Shown: positions 57,101-64,000 of the stretch, piece by piece | Position numbering within the stretch: the stretch's first letter is position 1 | Layout of the letters: each line of letters begins with the position of its first letter | Notes under the pieces: generated by a model | The model's database searches: none | The model's input: only the letters and a program-made list of their open reading frames with translations | What the model was told of the DNA's origin: nothing | Made by a program: the position numbers and the translations under genes | Assembly (NCBI GenBank): GCA_022414725.1 | Contig: CM039465.1 | Span: forward strand, 46,416,019-46,480,018 | Direction: 5' to 3' | Source: Microglena sp. YARC | Lineage: Eukaryota > Chlorophyta > Chlorophyceae > Chlamydomonadales > Chlamydomonadaceae | DNA: 64,000 bases

Positions 57101-60100
57101 TTCACATCGTCATGGCCATTGAACCCCCCTGCGAGCTCTTGCTCTTACACTGCTCATCCCATGTAAGAAATTTCTTTGAGTTGTATCGATTATCGTGACT
57201 TTTGTCGCTTCGGATTTGGTTGTACCGATCATACTATAGTGTATCGGCTGAATGGGCCACTGCGTGAGAAGAACAAGCCTCAGGTTTGCAGCTTTTCAAT
57301 TGCACAAGTCAGATGTTCTCAGCGGGATCGGAATCACTAGTCAGATGTTCTCAGCGGGATCGGAATCTGAGCTGTCCCAAGTTCTTAGTAGGTTCAATTC
57401 AGGTTCAAGCTTTCACCCAATCCCCTCTTTCCGAAGTTAAGGGTATGAGGTAAGGAGAAGGGCAGGAAGTGTGTGTTTGAGGCATAGGGGGAGGAGGGAG
57501 GGAGAAAGACAGTGTGTGTCAAGGGGAATGGGATGGGGGGCAAGAATATTTAGGAGAATGTACGGGATCATGTAGGTCATGGAGAGAGTGGGAGGGCAGG
57601 GGGGGGGGGGGGGGGCAGGGGTACATTAAGATTAGTGAAGGGGGCATGCATTCTTTTCTGCTGCGACGGGGGAAATATCTTAACTGTGTGTATGAGAAGG
57701 AGGGGGGAGGGGAATACAAGGGCATGCCCGCTTTGCAACCCAGACCAGGACCCAACCCAGACCAGGGTAAGAGGCTGGGGGTGGCCACCGGCCACACGGG
57801 CTACCGCACTTGTATATACATACATACATACATACATACATACATACATACATACATACATACATACATACATACATACATACATACATACATACATACA
57901 TACGATACAATACATACAGTACATACATACATGCATTACATACATACATACAACATACATACGTACATACATACATACCCATACACTACATATATCCATA
58001 CATAAATCCATACATAAATCCATCCATCCATTCCATCCATTCCATCCATTCATCCATCCATCCCATCCATCCATTCCATCCATCCATCCATTCATCCATC
58101 CATTCATCCATCCAATCCATGCCATCCATCCATGCATCCCACACCCATCACATCCATGCATCCATCCATTCCATCCCATCGCACTCCATCCATCCATCCA
58201 TCTCATAGCCAACCATCCATCCATCCATCCAATCCAGCCATATCATCCATTCCATCCATTACCAGAGCCATATGATGCCATCCCTGGAGCCTCTAGCGAG
58301 ACTGGTTCCTTTGCTTGAGGAGGGTGCAACAGTGAGAATGGATGGTGGTAGGTGTGTGGTGGTGGTGGTGGTGTGATGGTGGTGGTGGTCACTATTAAGT
58401 CGCACATGTGGTGGTCGTATGGTGTGGTGAGGTATGGTGTGGTGTGGTTGGGTGTGGTGGGGGCGGGTGGTTGGTGTAGTTGTGGTGGAAATGGTGGTGG
58501 TGTGGCTAGTGGTGGTGGTGGTGGTGAGTGGTGGTGTCGATGTGATGGTGGTGGTGGGGTGTGGCTTGAATGTAGGTGGGTAGTGGTGGATTGGTAGGTC
58601 GGTTGGTGTGTGGAGGAGGTGGAGACCCTGAACTGCCCCCCCTCCTGTGGTAACACTCTACATCCCATACCAAGCAAAGTTGATGCCTGCCGTTCCCAAT
58701 CCCTAATCGCGCCACTAGCAAGGCCCTTCCTTGTGATCGAGTAGGTACAACAGAGAATTGTGTGTGTGGGTGTGTAGTGGTGGTAGTGGTAGTAGCGCTG
58801 TGGTGTGGTCAGCTCGCTAGCCTTGTGCCCTCGTGGTCGGTGGTGGGGGTGCTGATGGTGTGTTGGTTTGGTGGCTGGGGGTGTGTGGTGTGGTGGATGG
58901 TGGAGGTGGTGGTACATACATCCATACCAGAAGCCAAATGATGCCGTCCCTTGAGCCGCCTAGCAAGACTGGTCCTTTGCAATATGGCAAGAGTTACAAC
59001 ATTTAGATAAAACGGCCCGCCACGATGTTGGTGGTGCGTCTGGGAGAAGGGTTTAGGTGCATGTAAATGGGGGGTGGTGTTGTGTGGTTGGTGTGGGTAG
59101 ATGGGCTTGTGTGGTGTGTAGAGGTGTGTGAGTAGTTGCGAATGAAATGTGTGAATGGCTACATGTAATCCAGTTTAACTGGCTAAGAAGGCAACCGATC
59201 GATGCGCGGTTCTCCTGTGACCGCTAGCCCATGACTGTCCTTTGCTTAAGTAGGTAGCAACAGAGATATGGCTCCACTATTATTCTGCTGAAGTGGTGTG
59301 GTGTCGCACTACGTGGGCGTCTGCTTATATACCCTACGGTGTAGGGTAGTTGATTGATTTTTGGTGTTGAGGTCCGCGTGAGATAACGGTGGATGGTGGT
59401 GTGGGGTTGGCAGGTGTCGAATGGGCGTGTCGCTAGGATTGGTGGATGCTCCTAATGCCGTCGGTGCGCTCGGGTCGGTCCCCGGTGGTTAGCCCCTCCG
59501 TCGTGAGGTCTTGCCGCTTGAGTTGCGGAGTCTTGTCTAGGTCCGCCCTACTGCTTACGCCTCCGGTCGCTACCCTTCTCCCGTCCTTCCTCCTGGTGTG
59601 TCGTTGTCCGCGTCTTCCATGCTGTCACTTCGGTGGTCAGGTACCCCACCCTCCACCCACCCCACCCAGACCTCCCCCAACTGTCACCACCCTCAGAGTG
59701 ATGTTGCCATGGTGGTGGTGTGGTGGACTGTGGGTGTCCGAGTACATAATTTCCATTCCAGGCCATATTGATGCCGTTCGTTGAGCTGCTAGCAAGAGGA
59801 ACTGGTCCTTTGCTTGAGTAGGGCCTTACAATAGAGAAATCCAATGGCGCGTGTGGAGTGGGTGATAGGTTTGAGTGGCGTCGGGTGTATCTGGTGTAGT
59901 TTCGTGGTGGGGTGAGGGTTCTTATCCCTTTGAAGATGTAGGGGATTTGGTGGCGGGTGCTCGGCGGAGAATCCCTGTGTTGAGGTATATATGTTGGTGG
60001 TTAGGTGGTTGGTGTGGTACATTATCTCATACCAGAGCCATGGATTTTGCCGTCCCGTTGAGCGCTATAGCCAGACTGGTCCTTTGCTGGTAGGGTACAA

Positions 60101-60935
60101 CAGAATAATGGCGGTTGGTGTGTGGGTGTGAGTTGTGTGGGTGGTTGGGCTCTCATACATGGTAGTGTGGTGTGTTAGGGTTGGTGGCGTGTGGGTGTGT
60201 GGTGGTTGGCCAAAAATGTAACCGTTAAGATCGTGTATGGTGTGTTATGTGGTGTGGTGTTGGTGGGTGTGGTGTGCGTGGGATTGGGTGGGCTGTGATG
60301 TGGTGTTGTGCACATGCATATAAGGACAATTTGGGGTGTGGCCTCCACTCGGTGTGGGTGGTTGGCTGTGGGTGGTTGGTGTCGAACAATGGGTGGTGTG
60401 ATGGGTGTGGTGGTCGGAGGTGGGCTGCTGGTACATACATCCATTTACCAGAGCCCATATGATGCCGTTCCTTGAGCCGCTAGCAAGACTGGTTCCTTAT
60501 GCTTGAGTAGGTACAACAAGAGAATTGGCGGATATACGACATGTGCGTGTGTGGTGGTGGTGTGATGGCTGGTGCCGTGGTGGTAACGCGCGTGTGGGCT
60601 TGGTGTGTGTGTGTATTGTTGGTCGCGGTGGGGCGGTGCGGGGCACGCTGCGCGTTGGATGGTGGGTGGTGTTCCACACTCAATATAAATTACCTGACTG
60701 TGGTGTGGTGTGGTGGTACTGAAGCATAAAATTCGATGTGGTTGGTGTCTGTGGTGGTGTGGTGTAGGTGTCGGACTGTAGGTGTACGATGATGTAGGTG
60801 GTTGGTGGTGGTCGTGCATCGGTGTAGATGGTGGAGGTGGTGTCGTACTCACCATCATACCCAGAGCCATATTGAGATTGCCGTCCCTGAAAGTCCGCTA
60901 GCAAGACTGTTCCTTTTGCTTGAGTAGGAATAACA
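47056..60935 (-). CDS. WD40-repeat protein (partial gene, several exons)
   Basis: Minus-strand exons join in phase from higher to lower coordinates (58.26 kb, W1, W2, W3, W4). They encode at least three WD40 blades: [10 protein letters not shown], then [20 protein letters not shown] with [14 protein letters not shown], then [20 protein letters not shown] with HSVRIWRL. A later blade ([10 protein letters not shown]) and a Pro/Ser/Ala-rich linker follow. WD40 propellers are protein-interaction platforms. I cannot assign an orthologue; GH...[11 protein letters not shown] is generic. The 5' end runs toward the assembly gap at 60977. Exons after 47056 were not found. Introns show the same exon-edge tandem copies as the PNPase gene. 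Confidence 0.85.
47143..48105 (-). repeat. exon W4 5'-edge array with (GAGT)n/(GT)n
   Basis: About nine units of 60-170 bp each carry the W4 start ([15 protein letters not shown] and the acceptor), linked by 'gagtgagtgagtgtgtgtg'. Copies lie near 47205, 47285, 47385, 47480, 47575, 47810, 47980 and 48050. Frames open through the array are artefacts. Confidence 0.92.
48180..48718 (-). repeat. tandem units with exon W3 3'-edge copies
   Basis: Four units share 'cacctcagtgtcccctatgg' and 'gagaagcttccttgttagat' (exon end with donor), 'cttgagctagccactgggct' and 'tatgcctatgcctatgg' hexamers. The unit at 48560-48660 duplicates about 90 bases of coding sequence ([20 protein letters not shown]) before the true exon end at 48719. 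Confidence 0.88.
48719..49497 (-). CDS. WD40 gene exon W3 (linker and WD blade), with a frame discontinuity
   Basis: Acceptor GTACAG precedes 49497 and the donor GTGATT follows 48719. The first 330 nt encode a Pro/Ser/Gly/Ala-rich linker ([15 protein letters not shown]) and a blade fragment [14 protein letters not shown]. The last 429 nt, in another frame, encode [30 protein letters not shown], a Ser/Pro-rich stretch and [20 protein letters not shown]. Both parts are open and multiples of three. They join if 20 nt (49148-49167, starting GTCC, ending TTCCTCAG) or 35 nt (49148-49182, starting GTGCAG) are removed as a tiny intron. A sequencing indel or a real frameshift is the alternative. Confidence 0.75.
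49498..50864 (-). repeat. intron W2-W3: (GTAT)n tract and six exon W2 3'-edge copies
   Basis: 49500-49825 is 'gtatgtatgtgtgtttg' simple sequence next to W3. From 49840 to 50815 six copies of the W2 end ([13 protein letters not shown] plus donor GTAA) lie near 49840, 49995, 50150, 50280, 50622 and 50760, linked by 'cacattacccatcacccatt'. A GC-hairpin element interrupts at 50385-50590. Confidence 0.93.
50385..50590. repeat. dispersed element with GC-hairpin, copy 2
   Basis: 'ggcggagctcccccttctgg', 'ggggcgggagcccccag', 'gttacccatttgtccgtccg' and 'agccaacagtctcgtagcta' match the element at 42900-43215. It sits inside the W2 edge array, so it inserted after the array formed or was carried with it. 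Confidence 0.65.
50865..51043 (-). CDS. WD40 gene exon W2
   Basis: Acceptor CTACCAG precedes 51043 and the donor GTAATG follows 50865. Reading on from HSG of W1: [59 protein letters not shown]. It is a textbook WD40 blade (V-x-W...LLAS-A-S-x-D-x-S-V-R-I-W) followed by the start of the next ([16 protein letters not shown]). Confidence 0.93.
51044..51853 (-). repeat. intron W1-W2: edge copies with (GTGGT)n
   Basis: One W2 5'-edge copy lies at about 51190-51235. W1 3'-edge copies lie at about 51390-51435, 51490-51605 (long) and 51727-51800, among 'tggttgaatggtggtggtgg' repeats. Confidence 0.9.
51854..52032 (-). CDS. WD40 gene exon W1
   Basis: Acceptor CCCTAG precedes 52032 and the donor GTAGGC follows 51854. 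The reading is [59 protein letters not shown]. It forms a complete WD40 blade from GH to LW. The first base completes the W codon left by the upstream exon (WLW-YTGKEG). Confidence 0.94.
52033..54720 (-). repeat. exon W1 5'-edge array (eight or more copies) with (GTGGTGTTAT)n
   Basis: Copies of the W1 start ([15 protein letters not shown] with acceptor) lie near 52159, 52672, 53415, 53540, 53660, 53832, 54014 and 54145. Pieces carrying the next codons (VNCLSI) lie near 53175, 53280 and 53375. 'ggtggtggtgttatggtggt' repeats separate them. A SINE-end relic ('ccccttaacaccacgcccct') is at about 54358-54385. ORFs across this region are artefacts. Confidence 0.93.
54868..55205. repeat. 108-bp minisatellite with palindromic 'gtgcgaccc/gggtcgcac' words
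   Basis: Three near-identical 108-bp units start at about 54868, 54976 and 55084. Each contains 'tgcgacccagggcacaaatc', 'acctgagggtcgcacttgtg' and 'gggtcgcacgggggtgcgac'. Flanking copies of 'attctacatctggcaccacg' occur at about 54810 and 55280. The plus-strand frame through it is open because the unit is divisible by three. It is probably non-coding. Confidence 0.92.
55335..55500. repeat. ~57-bp repeat 'ttggtggtggtggttggttg'
   Basis: Three units contain 'tcaaagtcaggtacagttgt' and 'tccccctgtcttggtggtgg'. 55500-55775 is featureless. Confidence 0.85.
55778..56222. repeat. (AATGT)n / (CATGT)n array
   Basis: About 88 pentamers: AATGT with interspersed GCCATGT and runs of CATGT. A short AATGT run also occurs at 525-545 and its duplicate. 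56223-56450 shows nothing recognisable. Confidence 0.95.
56460..57500. other. gene-free stretch with small repeats
   Basis: (CATA)n lies at about 56463-56515. A 12-bp repeat 'atcgaggcgaaatcgaggc' is at 56930-56960. A 31-bp exact tandem duplication of 'agtcagatgttctcagcggg' plus 'atcggaatc' is at 57308-57370. No gene or RNA was recognised. Confidence 0.6.
57810..58262. repeat. (CATA)n then (CATC)n microsatellites
   Basis: CATA units run at 57818-57905 and in broken form to 58015. CATC/CATTC units continue to 58262, directly abutting an exon donor copy. Confidence 0.95.
58263..58345 (-). CDS. WD40 gene exon W0 (3' part, in-phase copy)
   Basis: Minus-strand reading ends [10 protein letters not shown] at a donor (CTCTG, then GTAATGG). 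Its two-base phase joins W1 exactly. Upstream, other copies read ILCCTYSSKGPVLLAGGSRD in frame, a WD40 strand, so the exon extends past 58330, but its acceptor is not clear. This is the copy nearest W1 and the one I take as the active exon. Confidence 0.7.
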
Positions 60936-60940
60936 ACACA
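58346..60940 (-). repeat. seven further copies of exon W0 with (GTGGT)n spacers
   Basis: Copies of 'ctactcaagcaaaggaccag' plus 'tcttgctagcggctcaaggg' plus 'acggcatcatatggctctgg' and a donor lie near 58640-58750, 58916-58990, 59215-59290, 59750-59845, 60025-60105, 60432-60530 and 60846-60940. The copy at 58916 still reads [17 protein letters not shown]; those nearer the gap carry many single-base indels. Spacers are degenerate 'ggtgtgtggtggttggtgtg'. Confidence 0.88.
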
Positions 60941-60976
60941 GAGGATATGACGCGACAACTGTCGGATGTCTGGTGG

Positions 60977-61976
60977 NNNNNNNNNNNNNNNNNNNNNNNN
61001 NNNNNNNNNNNNNNNNNNNNNNNNNNNNNNNNNNNNNNNNNNNNNNNNNNNNNNNNNNNNNNNNNNNNNNNNNNNNNNNNNNNNNNNNNNNNNNNNNNNN
61101 NNNNNNNNNNNNNNNNNNNNNNNNNNNNNNNNNNNNNNNNNNNNNNNNNNNNNNNNNNNNNNNNNNNNNNNNNNNNNNNNNNNNNNNNNNNNNNNNNNNN
61201 NNNNNNNNNNNNNNNNNNNNNNNNNNNNNNNNNNNNNNNNNNNNNNNNNNNNNNNNNNNNNNNNNNNNNNNNNNNNNNNNNNNNNNNNNNNNNNNNNNNN
61301 NNNNNNNNNNNNNNNNNNNNNNNNNNNNNNNNNNNNNNNNNNNNNNNNNNNNNNNNNNNNNNNNNNNNNNNNNNNNNNNNNNNNNNNNNNNNNNNNNNNN
61401 NNNNNNNNNNNNNNNNNNNNNNNNNNNNNNNNNNNNNNNNNNNNNNNNNNNNNNNNNNNNNNNNNNNNNNNNNNNNNNNNNNNNNNNNNNNNNNNNNNNN
61501 NNNNNNNNNNNNNNNNNNNNNNNNNNNNNNNNNNNNNNNNNNNNNNNNNNNNNNNNNNNNNNNNNNNNNNNNNNNNNNNNNNNNNNNNNNNNNNNNNNNN
61601 NNNNNNNNNNNNNNNNNNNNNNNNNNNNNNNNNNNNNNNNNNNNNNNNNNNNNNNNNNNNNNNNNNNNNNNNNNNNNNNNNNNNNNNNNNNNNNNNNNNN
61701 NNNNNNNNNNNNNNNNNNNNNNNNNNNNNNNNNNNNNNNNNNNNNNNNNNNNNNNNNNNNNNNNNNNNNNNNNNNNNNNNNNNNNNNNNNNNNNNNNNNN
61801 NNNNNNNNNNNNNNNNNNNNNNNNNNNNNNNNNNNNNNNNNNNNNNNNNNNNNNNNNNNNNNNNNNNNNNNNNNNNNNNNNNNNNNNNNNNNNNNNNNNN
61901 NNNNNNNNNNNNNNNNNNNNNNNNNNNNNNNNNNNNNNNNNNNNNNNNNNNNNNNNNNNNNNNNNNNNNNNNNNNN
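60977..61976. other. assembly gap (1000 N)
   Basis: Exactly 1000 unknown bases, the size of an arbitrary scaffold gap. Frames reported through it are meaningless. It cuts the 5' part of the WD40 gene. Confidence 0.99.
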
Positions 61977-62037
61977 CGGGTGGGGAGTGGGCCACCGAGT
62001 GGCCGGCGTGGGAAAAAAGCGGGAGTAAGTAGAGAAG

Positions 62038-62125
62038 AGGCCCAAATCGTAGAATCGATGCCGTTGAAAAACGCCCTTCACGCTACAGTTATGGGCTTGC
62101 GACAGGCTGTTGGAAGGGCGGGAGG
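62038..62125 (+). CDS. possible exon, unknown product
   Basis: Plus-strand frame reads EEAQIVESMPLKNALHATVM, then GLRQAVGRA, in non-repetitive sequence between simple repeats. It has protein-like composition, but no family was recognised and splice sites are not convincing. It may be part of a plus-strand gene beyond the window. Confidence 0.3.
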
Positions 62126-62484
62126 GGGTGTGTCGTGTGGGGCGTGGGGCGCCGCGAGCGTGTACATGAGGGTGGGGTGGGTAGGTGGGGTGGGTAAGAA
62201 GGTAGAGAAGAGGTATTGATGTGCGTGAAAATGCCGACTCAGCTAGAAGTTGTGGGTGCTTCAGGCTTGTTAGAAGGTGGAGGGGTGGAAGGAAATGGAG
62301 GCGTGGGCGGTGGTGTATCGGTGGTGCTGTGTCTTGTGTGTGCTAGGTGGGTGGGTGGGTGAAGGTTGGGGTTGGGTTGGGTTGGGTGGGTTGGGTTGGA
62401 TTTGGGTTGGGTTGGTTGGGTTGGGTTGGGTTGGGGTTGGGTTGGGGTAAGGGTGGGGCCCGAAGGAAGAGGCACTGGATGGGT
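62126..62484. repeat. G-rich simple repeats
   Basis: 'gggttgggttgggtgggttg' (62365-62450) and 'gtgggtaggtggggtgg' sequence between the two possible exons; no gene. Confidence 0.8.
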
Positions 62485-62660
62485 TGAAGACCCAGAGATG
62501 TGCTTCAGGCTATTGGAGGGCGGGGCAGGCGACGATCTCGTGGCGACCAGCGAAAACTTGTGCGTGTGTAAGAACGACCAGCAGCACTATGGCTATCCGC
62601 CCATGCTGGAAATGCCCCTCAACTATTGGTTAAAATGCTTCCGGCTTTGGCCAGGGGTGG
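62485..62660 (+). CDS. possible exon, unknown product
   Basis: Plus-strand frame reads VEDPEMCFRLLEGGAGDDLV, then ATSENLCVCKNDQQHYGYPP, then MLEMPLNYWLKCF. It is non-repetitive and open, while the minus strand is broken by stops. A donor GTTAAA follows TATTG at about 62627. The family is unknown. Confidence 0.35.
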
Positions 62661-64000
62661 CAGGGCGGGGTCTGGAGGCTCCGCGTGGAGGCGTGGAGAA
62701 GGGTGGTCGTTGTGAGTGTGTGTGCAGTGTGCACCCTGTGAGTGTGGAACGCATGGGGTTGTGTTGGGCGGGGGGGGGGGGGCGGGGGGGGGAGGCTGTA
62801 TGGTGGTGTGGTGGTGGTGGATGCGCGGAAGGTGTAGTTGGTGGTGGGCCGGTGGCGGGTGGGGCGAAGGTGTAAGTGGTCGTGGCGCGAGGGCGGGTTG
62901 GGGGGAACGGTAAGTGGTCGGTGGTGAGGTGGGGGGGGTGGCGGGGAAGGTCCGTATTGGTGGGTGGTGCGTGGGGGGGGAAGGGGCTAGTGGTGCGTCG
63001 GTGGCCCCTTGACCGACCGACCAGCGACACCCACACGGAGTGACAAGCTACACCCTTCTTGTCAGTCCCTCCGCGGTGGTGGTTGGTGCTGCCCGGGAAG
63101 CCGTGTCGTGGTGTCTGTCCGGTGGCGACACCAGCCGCGGACGTGTACGCACGTGGAAGGTTTCCTAGTTGGTGGGGGGAAGGTGTATCGCTCACGGTGC
63201 CGGCGGCGCCCGCGGGCAAGGATGTAGTATCTGGTGGTGGTGGTGGACTTACCTTCCCGTGGGGGGAAGGTTGTAGTTGTCTGGTCCCGGTTCCCGGTGG
63301 CCCGGTGGAAGGCGGGAAGGTGTAGTGGGTGGTGTGGTGTGTGGTGGGGGGGGGGAAGGTGATCAGTGATCGGTGTGGTGGTGGGGGGTTGGAAGGCTGT
63401 AGGTGGTGGTGGTGGTGGTGGTGGGGGGGGGAAGGCTCGTAAGCTGGTGGTGGTGGTGGTGGTGGTGGGAAGGTGTTAGGTGTATGGGGGGGAAAGTGTA
63501 GTGGTGGGGGGGCGGAGGTGTAGTGGGTGCGTGGTGGGTGGGGTGCGGCAAGGATGTAGTGGTGTCCATGTGCTGTGTGTGCGGCGGGGGGGAATAGGTT
63601 AGTAGGAACGAGGACCTGTCCTCTGGCGGGGGAAGTGCTAGTGTGGCGGGGGCCACCTGTAAGTGGCGGCGCCCCGCCGCCCCCCCGGGCGCCCCCCCTG
63701 GGCATATACCACCGCGTTTCGCGTGCTCAGGGCCCGCCCCCCCGGCCGGGGGGGTGGGGGGAAGGTGTAGTGGGGGGGGGGGAAGGTGTAGTGGTGTGTG
63801 TGTGTGGGGGGGGGGGAGTGTAAGTGTGTGTGTGTGTCCTGTGGTGGTGGGGCGGGAAGTGTATGGTGGTGGTGCGTGGTCGGTGGTGGTGGTGGGAAGG
63901 AAAGGTTGTAGTGGGGGTTGGTGGTCGGTGTGGGGGAAGGTGTAGTGGTGGTGGGGGGGGAGGTGATGGTGGGGTGGTGGTGGTGGGGGAAGGTGTTAGT
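62661..64000. repeat. G-rich low-complexity sequence, probably low accuracy
   Basis: Degenerate 'ggtggtggtggggggggaag' with 'gtgtagtggtg' steps. One less repetitive island is at about 63000-63240. No credible gene; the many open frames on either strand are composition-driven. Confidence 0.75.

Noticed and set aside
60855..62219. Frames of 350-417 codons across 61-62 kb
   Set aside because: They run through 1000 N and are meaningless.

Overview
This is nuclear DNA of a eukaryote. It has GT-AG introns, a tRNA-derived SINE family, a degenerate LINE, and very large amounts of micro- and minisatellite. The best-recognised gene encodes a bacterial-type polynucleotide phosphorylase, which in eukaryotes is an organellar enzyme and here reads most like the plastid type. 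A circularly permuted tRNA gene is also present. Known permuted tRNA genes come mainly from red algae, prasinophyte green algae and a chlorarachniophyte nucleomorph. Together these suggest a microalga, perhaps a prasinophyte, but nothing here fixes the species.

Layout. 1-15.1 kb: a 3.3-kb segment occurs twice as direct copies (1-3293 and 11768-15094). Each carries one exon of a BTB/POZ protein on the minus strand. Between them lie a decayed CCHC-knuckle retroelement ORF, a 1.35-kb palindrome, a broken LINE reverse transcriptase and a 0.9-kb (GA)n tract. 15.8-41.4 kb, minus strand: a polynucleotide phosphorylase gene that I could assemble as 12 consecutive exons with matching phases, 771 codons to the stop. 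Only the N-terminal exon or exons are missing. 41.4-47 kb: dispersed repeats, SINEs and, at 44932-45009 on the minus strand, the permuted tRNA-Pro(UGG). 47-61 kb, minus strand: part of a WD40-repeat protein gene. 61-62 kb: a 1000-base assembly gap. 62-64 kb: low-complexity, apparently poorly polished sequence with two possible plus-strand coding patches.

The most striking pattern is in the introns. Nearly every intron of the phosphorylase and WD40 genes is filled with tandem units that each contain a short copy of the neighbouring exon edge, including its splice site, linked to simple sequence. Copies of the upstream exon's 3' edge lie next to its donor, and copies of the downstream exon's 5' edge lie next to its acceptor, in order. 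I counted roughly a hundred such edge copies by eye in the phosphorylase gene alone. The true exons nevertheless keep an open frame. In the WD40 gene one whole exon end appears about eight times.

All calls are from reading the sequence; no search, alignment or folding program was run. Repeat boundaries and copy numbers are approximate.
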